DNA from: Tenebrio molitor
Taxonomy: Eukaryota; Arthropoda; Insecta; Coleoptera; Tenebrionidae
Direction: 5' to 3'
DNA: 64,000 nucleotides
NCBI RefSeq assembly: GCF_963966145.1
Contig: NC_091052.1
Coordinates: 15,996,001 to 16,060,000 of the forward strand
Positions 1 through 10,691 of this stretch are shown here, in pieces; positions within the stretch are counted from its first letter, which is position 1, and each line of letters begins with the position of its first letter. A program made the position numbers and the translations under genes. The notes beneath the pieces were generated by a model, which was not told the DNA's origin, did no database searches, and saw only the letters and a list, made by a program, of their open reading frames with translations.

Positions 1-909
1 GTTATAAAATTGAAATTTGTGCAACTGTTTTCAGTTGAAAACAGGGTCACAAAATGCTAATTGTCACATTGAAATAGAAAAAAAAAACATTTAAAAATTC
101 AATTCACTCCAGTTCCTTCCGAAACCAGCAGCAGTACGGTTGGCTTAAAAAAAAACGGGAACTGTCAGAAAAAGTTCTGTCAGATTTTATTAAATTTTTA
201 TAGTTTGAAACGGCCTTTTAGAGTTTAGGTTAAAAAACTGCACTTATGTGTCAGAAATACTACTGTCAAACGGACACAAATTGACATAAATTGACAAATT
301 AAATTTCCAATTCACATTAGGTCAGATTTCAATTCCCGTTTTTTTTTGAAGTACATACCTACAGCAATGTTAACAAAAAATTACTCCCTAGGATTTAGGG
401 ATATTCGTTACTAGGTAGTCATAAATTTGGTTAGGTTGGAGGTTATGTGGTTTCTGGTGACAAATAAAAGATATCGTAACCATATCAAAAATGTAAGGAA
501 GTGAATTCCTTTCAACAGTTGCAAATGGCTCATTTCTCGCTAACAATCAGTTTTGGTTTCTGGTGGCATATTTAGTTGGACTCGCGCAAAGGATCTCGCA
601 ATTGATAGTAACCAACCTTAGGCATTCAAAATTACTTTTGAAAATTCTAGTTACACACAACATGAAAAACGTAATTTCCCTAAAAGTTCGAATCCTAGGG
701 AGTAATTTCTTGTTGACATTACTGTTTTTAGTTTCTGTTCGCGCTTCTGCCAACATAAATTTCGAATACACCTTAATAATTCAGTCAAATACGACGCTCC
801 AAATTACAAATTCTATGTAGTGTTTTGGTATATTTTCTATAATAATAATTGTTTTCAAAGAAACGCCGGTCAATAATTAAATGTGCAGTCCAAAATCTGC
901 AAGAGGACA
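1..909. other. Intergenic stretch left of the iduronidase gene
   Basis: No convincing gene. Short open frames on both strands at 547-820 overlap each other and look like chance. The only clear structure is the inverted-repeat element at 364-724. Any missing C-terminal exon of the iduronidase gene should lie here or left of the window; I searched the minus strand for it and found no candidate. Confidence 0.6.
364..724. mobile_element. MITE or foldback element with about 32-bp inverted ends
   Basis: The left end reads caatgttaacaaaaaattac followed by tccctaggatt. The right end is the reverse complement with few mismatches (aatcctagggagtaatttct, then tgttgacatt). No coding capacity is seen between. 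Class unknown. Confidence 0.6.
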
Positions 910-3504
910 TCAGCATTTTACCTCTCGCTTCCTGAGCTGTTGTCGCACGAATTTGGTGGGAAAAACTGGGCCGCCGAGCTCCTGCCAGAAGCTGTAGGGA
1001 TTAGTCAGGATATTATCCAACAAATAAACAACAAATCTGCTCCCGATCGATAAATTATTAATACCGAGCTTGACGGTTTTGATAGTTTCAATATTGACCT
1101 CGTCACTGTCAGCATACGCTAGAAGGATTGCGGTATTTGATTGATCTGCACCCGATGTCCTCGTAACCAACACAGTTAACAAGGGATCCGTCGAATTAAT
1201 TTCACGATTCAAATATTCGTCTCCTAAAAAAGATAACAAGCCCATCGCCGTGTACACGGGCTTTTTAATAAATTGGTTGTGAGGGGGATCAGTGTGATTC
1301 ATCTGAAACCTGATTAAGGAAGATTTAGAGTGGGAACGCAAAAATGAAAACACTAATCATACCTCGCAAACAGGGTTCTTTGTGTAAAATAGAACGGGTG
1401 GTAATTTAGGAAGCCGTTATCGTTGCTTAACAATTCTATTTTCAATTTTCTATCCAGCGTTACTGATTTATAGTGGTCCGCTATTACTTTCACCACCATA
1501 GCTGCATATCTTGCATCTCCCCGCCACTCCCAGCTATCTGACCAAGTCGTTATGATGTCCGACTCGCTATAAATTCAAACGATTACTTCCCAGAAAATTT
1601 ATTCGTTCAGGGCAATACTGCTGTGTACTCTTAAATTACCGAAGAAACCGTCAAAAGCAAGATCTTCTTTTCATATTTTATTGATAAGAAAATTAGATTA
1701 TGTCATAGATGTGATATCTGGAGTCCAACATCGTATAAACATAAAGTCGGAAGGATCTCCGAAGATAAAACAGATTAGCGATCGCATTAATCACGTGCAA
1801 CTGCAGCAATTACGATCATCAACTAATTACAACTCCCCAAACCAGACACAGTTATTTGTAAATTAACCTGGTGCATAACCAAATTGATTCGGAGAGCGTG
1901 TGTCGACGCTAATTCGAAACGTAGAAAGGTGGGTCGATTCCAGTTTTGTCCTTCTCCCCGATTCCTTTGTTTGGTTTGTGGGTTCGGAAGCGGGAATCGA
2001 TTTCGGAATTAGTTGTGTCAATTTATCGGACGGAAGCCGAATAGCTGATATTGTTGTAGAACGAGGCCCCGAAACAAAAGTTCACTAATGAAGGATTTGA
2101 GAAGAAGTGTCGATTTTTTTTCCGTAAATTAGAGCCATTAGGGAACGGAGTTTACTTACTCATTTGCTATTGGCATTTCAATAAGATTGGGAAACTTATT
2201 GTGTAGCAAATCCAATAACTCTAAAGTTCCATTTAAAACTCCCTCGGCAGTACCGTCACCCTTTCTGTGAAAAGAAATGAATTGTATAGGACAGTGGGAT
2301 CGCTCCGAACTACACGACTCCAAAAGACCCCAACAGATAGGGTGGTTTTCTTCTCTAAACAACCCCGCGGGACCTCCTAGCCGAGCCCTCGTGCCCGTTC
2401 CCTCGAACGCAGCCGTTAACCCTTCCGCACAACCGTTCGCGTATGCCAAATAATCTAAAAAAAAATCAATCAGAGAACTAAATAGAAAACGTCTTACCTG
2501 AAAGGGTGAAATTTAAAAGGTTGTAGTTTTTCAGGTCGGGCTCGTTCCATAATTCAAACTTCCAGCTTGCGACTTCATCAGCACCGAATCTTGCTAAAAC
2601 ATTTTAAATGAAGAGTGATTTGTGGGCTAAAAATAAACATGTTCCAAAGGTTATTTGCAATTTTATCGCTTTGAAAAGGTGGTCAGTTTAGTAAAAATAT
2701 AATTCACCACAGGCGAGGCAATATTCTTAAGAAGTACCCACGTTGTATGTCACACGGTCAACAAATTTATCTTACCAATATATCTGCATGCCATGGATCT
2801 TGTTAAATCGTACCAAAACTGCTCTCCGCCAGAACCATCGTTTAAAAAATTGAACGATTTGAATGTGTTGTTGGATTTGATGGGATAACCCATCAGCTCG
2901 AACTGAGGTTTCAAATTGTGATCGACTAGAAAGGTCAGCACTTCATCTAAATAAGTGAAATTGTATTTTACATTGTCCATTCTGCAAATAAAATAAAATA
3001 GTTACAAAAAAAACCTCTTCCGTGACAATGTTTTGAACATTGCCGTGACCAGGATTCGAACCTGGGTTACTACGGCCACAACGTAGGGTCCTAACCACTA
3101 GACGATCACGGCTACTAGAGGACTTGCTAGCATCGGTGTTAAAACGGTAAACAAATACTTACCCAACAAAAATTAAATTAAATAACCAATGAATTCGTAC
3201 TTGTTTTATACCGTGATTGGGTACGGAACCAATTAATGCCAAATTAATTTTTTCATCATCGCTCAACATAAACTTGTAAATCTTCTGTTTGGGATCAGGA
3301 GGACTACAAAGTGAGAAAACAGTTACGCATTAGCACGTTTTTTAATCGTCACCATAATCCTGTACTTTCCCAAAAATGGGTAAAACTAGTAGTTGAACCT
3401 TTCACGTCTATTATTATTTCAGTTTCTTCACAGCACATTAGTCCAGCGTTTCCGAAAAAGGTCAACATCACCAAAAGATTTACTTTGAAGGTCATTGCTT
3501 CCAT
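910..3504 (-). CDS. IDUA: Alpha-L-iduronidase (lysosomal glycoside hydrolase family 39), seven exons seen
   Basis: Removes terminal iduronic acid from heparan and dermatan sulfate in the lysosome. Exons on the minus strand: 3504-3353, 3303-3163, 2981-2776, 2593-2498, 2454-2160, 1566-1363, 1309-910; all phases agree and give 497 residues. The N terminus is a hydrophobic signal peptide (MEAMTFKVNLLVMLTFFGNA). Recognisable family blocks are GIKQVR and HWL in exon 2, YNFTYLD and FELMG in exon 3, WNEPD with the acid/base Glu in exon 4, HRKG in exon 5, and IANDESD carrying the expected nucleophile Glu across the exon 5/6 join. The human protein is longer, with a C-terminal fibronectin/Ig-like domain that is absent here. 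A good donor (GAG/GTAAAA, after 922) sits just before the stop, so a further exon may exist off the window. A tRNA-His lies in intron 2 on the same strand. Confidence 0.9.
1567..2159 (-). other. Intron 5 of the iduronidase gene, 593 bp
   Basis: The longest intron of the gene. Two short plus-strand open frames (1681-1866 and 1900-2088) lack family likeness or flanking signals. I see no repeat structure in it. Confidence 0.7.
3008..3040 (-). terminator. RNA polymerase III trailer hairpin and T run of tRNA-His copy 1
   Basis: On the minus strand the trailer reads CAATGTT CAA AACATTG, a perfect 7-bp hairpin, then TCACGG (a repeat of the tRNA 3' acceptor half), then a T8 run typical of pol III termination. 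Confidence 0.7.
3041..3112 (-). tRNA. tRNA-His (GTG), inside intron 2 of the iduronidase gene
   Basis: 72 nt on the minus strand. Acceptor arm GCCGTGA pairs with TCACGGC; the anticodon stem CTACG/CGTAG closes a loop TTGTGGC with anticodon GTG. The B box ggttcgaatcc is intact and discriminator A follows. No CCA is encoded. A hairpin trailer and then a run of eight T end the transcript. The sequence is identical to the copy at 4948-5019. Confidence 0.97.
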
Positions 3505-3600
3505 GTTAGTAAACGACTTGATTAAATTATCACTGGTTCGTGATAAGCCAAGTACAACTCAATCTTGAGGACTTTTCTGTCAAAACATTAATTAAAAAAT

Positions 3601-4446
3601 ACAGGGTGATTTTGAAAGATGTGCAGATATTTTAACCTGTGATAGAAAAAAGGTAACAATTGAGTCAACAATTCCTTAAGTATACAAATGTTGATATTTT
3701 TCGAGAACAAGGGGTTAAAGATTTTTCAAAAAAAAGTTTGGGAGCCACCGAATTTTATGAAAAAAATGATTAAAAAAAATCATAGTAGACTTTTTTTTGT
3801 TGTCATTTAATTCAAAATTAAGTCACGTTGACAAGAATCTCAATGTTAACCTCAATTTAAATCACAAATGGCTTTCTCCGACCTGGAGAAAACCAATACG
3901 GTTTTGATCTATGGCAAAGCTAGTACGGCAAATCTACGGTGGTGAAAGGTTTCCTCAAAGGATCCTTACTTCGCAATGCACGAACTTTTGTAAACGTTGT
4001 GCAGCATCTTCGAGATTTCAGGCGTTGCGAAATGAATAAGCGCGATATTGGTCGCCAACGAGAAAATCGCATTTTATTTATTTTTTTGCATTGCAAACAA
4101 TGGCAGGCATTTTGGCATTTTATGCTTTCACTCACAATTACAGTCTTTTTACTTTGTTGTTTAAGCCTTTATTGTTCTCTGAATAACTTACAGGCACTAT
4201 TTTATCATCACTTTACAACTTAAATGTTAAAAATCAAATATTGACTTGACTTTTTAGGTAAGTCGTACGTCAAAACTGCCCGCCAAATTTGAAAATTTTC
4301 AGCAGTTCCCAAACAAAGTGATTCCTCTCATTCACTTGTAAACCATTACCATTTGTATGAGAAGTCGGGTTATTTTGCCTTCTTTTAACACGTACTACCT
4401 CAGGTCCTCAGGTTAAAATATCTGCACAACTTTCAAAATCACATTG
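3601..4446. mobile_element. Non-autonomous DNA transposon with about 40-bp terminal inverted repeats
   Basis: The left end acagggtgattttgaaag, then tgtgcagatattttaacctg, is mirrored at the right by caggttaaaatatctgcaca and actttcaaaatcac. About 0.85 kb. Open frames inside (3920-4135 minus, 3939-4223 plus) overlap and show no transposase motif I can name. It sits at the outer edge of the segment that was duplicated to 4858-5487. Confidence 0.75.
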
Positions 4447-4559
4447 TGCAAGCGTATCTCTGTTTATTGTGATATGTATTACAACATTATATGATACGAT
4501 AATTTATATTATTGACATAAAATAAATAAATAAACAATTTGAATATCTTTAATAAATTT

Positions 4560-4603
4560 CTGAGTGGGCGCCACCCCAGAGCCCTCACTCACGAGCCGCC
4601 ACT
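4560..4603. mobile_element. hAT-like terminal fragment
   Basis: The sequence ending cactcacgagccgccactg reads in reverse complement as cagtggcggctcgtgagtg, the style of many hAT ends. A matching opposite end was not found, so this is a solo end or a chance match. Confidence 0.4.
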
Positions 4604-4857
4604 GTAATATGACACGTTTTAATCGATGGTTTTAACGTGAAAACTTCAGTATAAAAGAATCAAAAAGGGAAACGTAATATTCCAATATTTGAATCGAGAA
4701 ATTAATTCGATCGATTTCTTGTTAACTGTGTTGGTTACGAGGCCATCGGGAGCAAATCAATTAAAAACCGAAAAACCGCAATCCTAGCGCAGCTGAGAAC
4801 AATATTGAAATTCTCAACAGTCTCCAACACCGTTAAGTGCGGTATCAACAATAATTT

Positions 4858-5487
4858 ATGTCGATTCTGCAAATAAAATAAAGTATGTATTAAAAAATTA
4901 AGTAATTACAAAAAAAAAAATCCTCTACCGTGACAATGTTTGCACATTGCCGTGACCAGGATTCGAACCTGGGTTACTACGGCCACAACGTAGGGTCCTA
5001 ACCACTAGACGATCACGGCTATTAGAGGACTTACATACAGCGTTGTAAAACAGGCAAACAAAATGTACCTTTAAAAAATCGGTGAATTTGTACTTGTTTT
5101 GTACCTCATTTCAATATAAAACCAATAATAATTAATGCCAAGTTAATTTTTCATAATCGCTCAACATAAACTTAAATCTTTTTGTTTAGAATCAGAAGGA
5201 TTGCAAAGTGAAAAAATAGTTCGCATTAGCATCATCACCGTAATCCTGTACTAAACAAAAAATGAGTAAAACTAGTAGTTAACCTTTCATGTCTATTATC
5301 ATTTCAGTTTCTTCACAGCACATTAGTCCAGCGTATCTGAAAATGGTAAAAATCACTAAGATTTACTTTGAAGGTCATTGCGTCGATCTTGATAAACGAC
5401 TCGATTAAAGCACTACTTTGTGATAACTGATAACACAAGTACAGCTCAATATTGAAGACTTTACCGTCAAAACGTTGCAAAAATACA
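4858..5487 (-). pseudogene. Decayed partial copy of iduronidase 5' end (exons 1-2, introns, promoter side)
   Basis: The stretch parallels 2976-3603: the first bases of exon 3, intron 2 with its tRNA, exon 2, intron 1, exon 1 and upstream sequence. The exon 1 start codon is mutated, a deletion shifts the frame in the signal peptide, and exon 2 has several indels. Only the tRNA inside stayed unchanged. A segmental duplication followed by decay is the simplest reading. Confidence 0.9.
4948..5019 (-). tRNA. tRNA-His (GTG), second copy inside the iduronidase pseudogene
   Basis: All 72 positions equal the first copy, although the flanks have clearly diverged. Anticodon GTG, intact A and B boxes. 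The trailer again forms a hairpin (CAATGT GCAA ACATTG), then TCACGG, then a long T run, so it should be transcribable. Confidence 0.97.
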
Positions 5488-5933
5488 GATCTCTATTTAT
5501 GGACGAATCAAACAGCTCATTAAGCAGACAACATATTTTATTAGGTATAGAAAAACAAACTTCAACACATAAAAATAGTTCATTATGCATTACATTGATC
5601 TATCACAGAAATGTTGATTAAATCAACCACAAGAACTTCATTAGACCACTTGTCAAGACGCCACAATTTTAAACTGAACACAAAACGAAAACAATTCTGA
5701 AGAATAAAACGTCTCAACAAAATCTCGAGATCTTGATTTATAATTATCATAAAACGACACTACTAAAGAGAAACTTAATTAAGTAAATCAAACTAAACAG
5801 GTACATACAAAAAATAACAAAAAATTCTTGAAATTGAACGGAAAATGGCACCTTTCGATCGCCACATATTTTAACACTTAACTAAACGTTAAAACTTAAA
5901 TGAAAAGTAATCAAACAGAGAAACAACGTAATA

Positions 5934-8900
5934 TTAGTCCAAAGTTGTGCTAGACTCGGCCAGTTTATGACTGACATGTCTGAGAACGGTATGCAATTTA
6001 TTTACAAGCTGATCATACTTGACGCCATCTTTCAATTCAAACGACACCATATAACACGACTTGTAAATCTCCGCTAATCTAGGACAATCTTTGTTAAGTG
6101 GAGGTTTAGTCAAACACAACTTAACCAAAATCTTGAGAACGTGCTGCAACCGTTGCTTTATAAGATTCAACAACGAGAAACACGTCTTGTATCCTTCTTT
6201 CGCTTGATCATTGTCGATTCCGATTTCGTGTTCGGGAACTTCAACCTTCTTCTCCGCCAAAAGTTTGACCATGTCGTCGATTTCGAGAAAAACCTCCAAG
6301 GCGTTTTGCAGATGCTTGATTTTAACGGTTGGCGCGTTGGCGGCTGTAAAAAATGAACGCTTATAATAACGGTCGCCATACAGGATGTTTCTGAAATAAG
6401 TGCATTAATTTTAACTGGTAATAGAACTCATCAAAAGGAACAACTTTTCTCTCTGCCATTTTGGCGAAAAACGTTGCGTAATGGCTTAAAAAAATAGGAA
6501 AGATTTTCCTAAAACCGGTCATATCTCCAAAACTAAGCTACCTAAAAACGTAAAACAACCAGATTCTTACGAAGTGGATTTTTTGCTATACGGGTAGATT
6601 TATTTGAATTTCGATTTCGACGTTAAAACACGTTTTCTGGATAAAAATTGATGTTTTTTTCATATTAGCGCTGATCTCAATTAGCCATTGCAGTATTTAG
6701 TGGCGTAGGGTTATTTTAGTGAAAAATCTCTCCAATTTTTTTTTTTTTTTTAATTAAACATCGGTTTTCGACAAAATGGTAGATAGAAAAGTTGTTCCTT
6801 TTGACGAGCTCTATTACCAGTTAAAATTAATGCACCCATTTCGGAAACACCCTGTATAATAATAATATTGTACGTACTGTCTGCCAAGTATTCACACAAA
6901 GCAATTCTTTGCATTTGTGACGTGAAATAACTAATAACATCTAGTGCCAAGAAATAATAACGGGACGCTTTTTCGTAATTGATTTTTGCCAACTGAATCA
7001 CGTTCTTTCTGTTTGCGGAATCACTGTCGGCCATCCAGATGTGGCTGTGGTAAAGACAACCGATCCTATAGTGGATCATGGCCGCTCTGTACTGATAGAG
7101 CGGGAATTTCGGATTTTCTTCATCAAAGTCGCAGTACTGCAGGCCTTTTTGCAAAATTTCGATCACTTGTTTTTCTGCTTCCGCCTTCGTCTGCAACAAA
7201 AAACCATCATTTGATCAAGAAACTAATAACACTCTTAAAATTCGACATGATCTTCTTTTGTTGCCGTACTTACAATATTTGACGGTGGATTTTCTAGCAT
7301 GATTGTGCCCATGTTGAAAAACGCCGTCGACAATTCCCACCTGACTGCATCCCAAATTCCAGGACAATGTTTCCTATCGCTTAAAACTTGCAACGCTTTC
7401 TTATAATTAATAAACGCCTTATTGTAATGCAACTTTTCCTTGGGACTTAATTCGCCCCTGTTATCTGGAGTGTTAGCATGCGCCAACAACCGGTGAAGAT
7501 GTCCTGTGTTTGTGTACAAAAGCGCGATATTAGCATCGTCTTTCACCTTTTCGAAAACTGCTAAACCTCTCTGTAAATACGGCTCGGCTTTTTTGCACAT
7601 ATCTTGAATCTGACCTCCCGTTTTCGACGATTTCGCTTTGTTCAAATAAAACGAAGCCACCTCGTTAAGACTATTACCTAACCTTCGGAGGATACTGTCG
7701 TTCTCGCATGATTTGAGAGCTTCTTCGTAACATTCCACACCTTTGAGCAAGATCTGTTCGATTGTTCGTATGTCGTAAATAAAAACGCATTTGATGTTTG
7801 AATCGCCGATGTTGATGTTGTACGATTGTTCGTCTTTTTCGAGCTGTTCCATCATTTTTAAATCTTCATCGGAATTAGATTGGAACTGTTGACGGTACGA
7901 ATCGATTTTATCCCAGTTTTGGATCATCATAATGCAACAATCTCCGGCTCTTCCTAACAAACAGTTCTCTTTCAAAGCATTAGAAGTGTAGAGTAACCTG
8001 TTCATGATCAACTGACACCTCGCTAACAAACCGATTGTTCTTAAACTGCTTCCGTACCCTCGCTGACCGAAATATTGTTCGGACAGCGTCGCATAAACAA
8101 GAACTGCTTTCTCATACAGCAACGTTTTCAGATGATCCTTCCACGAGATGCTAGGGATTGAATTCTGATTCTGCCAAGTCGGTAGTGTCTGGGTCTCGTT
8201 CTTATTTATCACGAGCAAAGCATTTTCGCTCTTATCTTTATCGTTTCGTTTTTTGTTCTTGTCTTTGCTTTTCTTGCTCTTCTTCTCGTTTGTCTCGTTC
8301 AATTTAGAATACGGCATTGGAATGGGTTCAAAAGGTTTGGCCATTTTCACTTCCTCTTCTTCGCCTGGATTCGGTTTACTGGAAGCGCTTTGTCCTTGAA
8401 AATATTGTAAACAGTCGAGTCCCGCTGCAACATGTTGGATCGCTTGCAAACACCTCTCCTCCACGGTACCGGCGATCGGCGGCGGCGATTTATAATGATT
8501 GACGAATTTTTCGCAGTTATCTTCGTGATTCAAGACCAGAATCTTCGTCGCAGAGTTTTTGTCATCACCGAAGAGATCGTCATCGTCATATTCACCCTCG
8601 TTCTCATCCACTTCCATCTGTTCCAAACCGGGAGATTCTGGATTAGTTCCTGCTGGAACGTACAGATCCGACAGCATATAATGCGAGGACGTCACCACTT
8701 CAGGGTATTTCTCTTCTGGAAGCAGTTTAACACAATTTTTCAGTAGCATTCTTATGGTGCCGGGCTGACGATAAGAGGTGTGTTTCATATTTCGTGCCAC
8801 CCTGTATAGTAACATTCCCACGGGTATAGTAAACGGATTTTGACCATTCTCGACGTCGTTTTCTGAACAAAGCGAGGTCAGATCGTACAGTTTCACAACT

Positions 8901-10083
8901 TCTTCGTCTTTTCCTTTGAACAACCAATAAGTGTGACCTGCTTTGGTTGCGTTAGACTTAAGAAAAGACAAAATACTCTGAGCGACGTCTCGAATTAGTT
9001 TTGGTGAAAATTTCGAATTGTCCAATCGCGGCAAATCCTCGGTTTTGACCAATTCATATTTTTGAACGATGCCGTTCAAGTGATAGCACATCACGACTTC
9101 AGGCACGTTGGACATTAGATTGTCGAGCCAATAATCTATGCCTGTCAGGACGTTGATCGGTCGGCTGACGTCACGAAGACGTAGAGAGATGCAAGGGTGG
9201 GTTCCACCGCCGAAAATAGGCAGATCAGTACCTGTAATAAGTGAAAAAACCTAATGAAGGAAGTTTTCCGCGATTTTTTTTTTAAATTGAAATACAAGAC
9301 AGCAAAATTTAACTTGCCAATCAACATTTCTATATCTTCAAAAGTCCACACAACATTTCTGTTGTAGTTGTGATCGAAGTGAGTTGGATCTGGTGTAGCA
9401 GAGACTGGCTCAGGTAATTGAGGTCCATGAAAACCCATTGGTAGAGTTTTTTTAGTGTTGAGTTCTGCAGGTTCTTCAACATCATCTTCAATTAAACTAT
9501 GATATAAGAATTTAGACACTAAACTATTCTGTTGCAAAGTTTCTCTCCTCCTATTTTTTATATACAAATTTCTGTCTTCTTCACAAGTTTCATGGTTAAT
9601 GTTTTCAAAAAAGAATTTTTTCAACCATTTCCACTCAGTTTCTGATGTTCTCAGTAAATGTTTGTAAATATCAAAATCATCCAAGAGTAAAGTATTTTCA
9701 ACTCTGTGTACTATCATGCTAATGTGTCCTTTGCAGTATGGAATTTTCAGAAGGTTCTTAATGTTTTCAGCGTCAGAAACGACGTCGACTTCCCCAACAC
9801 AATCAGGAAACATGTGTGCCATCCGAAAACTAGCAACATTTAAAAAAATTATGTCATAACTGAATGTTTGCTGTACCTACCTTGAGAATCCTTTCTGGTG
9901 GTGAAGAGCATGTTGCAACCCGTACGAATCGGCCGAACTACTCAACCAATTCGACGGGGGGAGGTTTAAATCCGTGTTACGTGCTAGTTTCAAAAACTGT
10001 GCAGGGCTTGGAACTGAATATTTTACTACAGCTGTTGATTTAACCTCTTCACTTTCAGAGCTATCACTATCTTCGTTATCCAT
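5934..10083 (-). CDS. EDRF1: Erythroid differentiation-related factor 1 homologue
   Basis: Exons on the minus strand: 10083-9881, 9829-9318, 9231-7274, 7190-6878, 6343-5934; phases agree and give 1131 residues, close to the vertebrate length of about 1240. Typical blocks are VHRVENTLLLDDFD, NVVWTFEDIEM, PIFGGGTHP, NVLTGIDYWLDNLM and GIVQKYE. The N terminus is acidic and Ser-rich. A lysine-rich low-complexity segment lies near residues 500-540, and the C-terminal half is helical with TPR-like repeats. In vertebrates the protein is linked to erythroid gene expression; its molecular activity in insects is not known to me. Intron 2 uses a GC donor (GCAAGT at 9317). Intron 4 carries a MITE. Earlier in-frame GTG codons exist upstream, but the ATG at 10083 (MDNED) is the natural start. 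Confidence 0.93.
6381..6854. mobile_element. MITE in EDRF1 intron 4, TA target duplication
   Basis: Inverted ends of about 69 bp: left caggatgtttctgaaataag with gtgcattaattttaactggt; right, reverse complemented, cagggtgtttccgaaatggg with the same second block. TA dinucleotides flank both ends (6379-6380 and 6855-6856), as in Tc1/mariner-type insertion. Confidence 0.85.
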
Positions 10084-10691
10084 CCTCAGTAGTAATATTA
10101 CGAACACGAATGCAAGAAAAACACCGAAAACTTCTCGGCAACGTGTGCGATTTCCGACAAGACTCTCGACATGAGTTCTAGAAAATTCTCTTTCGCAAAA
10201 TCATCATTACCTAAACGTGATACACCTACACGTATTCCGGTACTTATTACCTGAACGTAAAGCGTTAAAATTTTAAAATTATACGTTCATATATTTAACC
10301 GGGAGTAAATTTCGGAACGATTTTTAAAATTTCTCTGACACTTGCACAACTGTCATTGCATTACTGCCATCTGTCAAAATATTAAACTTGTATAAATTAG
10401 TTTATGCAACAGATGGTTAAAAAACTGAGCGGAATTACATACAAATGGAAGAAATTTGTATGCAATTTACATTATACATTATCATCGTTAAAAAAATATT
10501 ACATCTGTTTTCTATCAGTATTGTGTGTTGCCTAACCTTGTAGCTGTCAAAGCGAAACCAATCAGCTGTGCTGCGGTGAGTGGTGGCTGTATTTAAAACT
10601 TTTAAAAGTTTTGTGATGAGGGTAATAAAAAATGCAACGAATATTGTTTTTTTCAACATTCATGTTACAGGTATTTTCAAATTAAAGCAAC
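10084..10691. promoter_or_regulatory. Divergent promoter region between EDRF1 and HELQ
   Basis: 608 bp separate the two start codons, which point away from each other. It must hold both promoters and 5' untranslated regions. No TATA box is obvious. Short overlapping open frames at 10435-10659 look like chance. Confidence 0.6.

Larger units (their letters stand above)
3505..5933. other. Intergenic region between iduronidase and EDRF1
   Basis: Holds the iduronidase promoter (not resolved), a MITE at 3601-4446, a hAT-like terminal fragment near 4560-4603, the partial iduronidase duplication with a second tRNA-His, and the presumed 3' untranslated region of EDRF1 from 5933 down. No other gene is seen. 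Confidence 0.7.
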
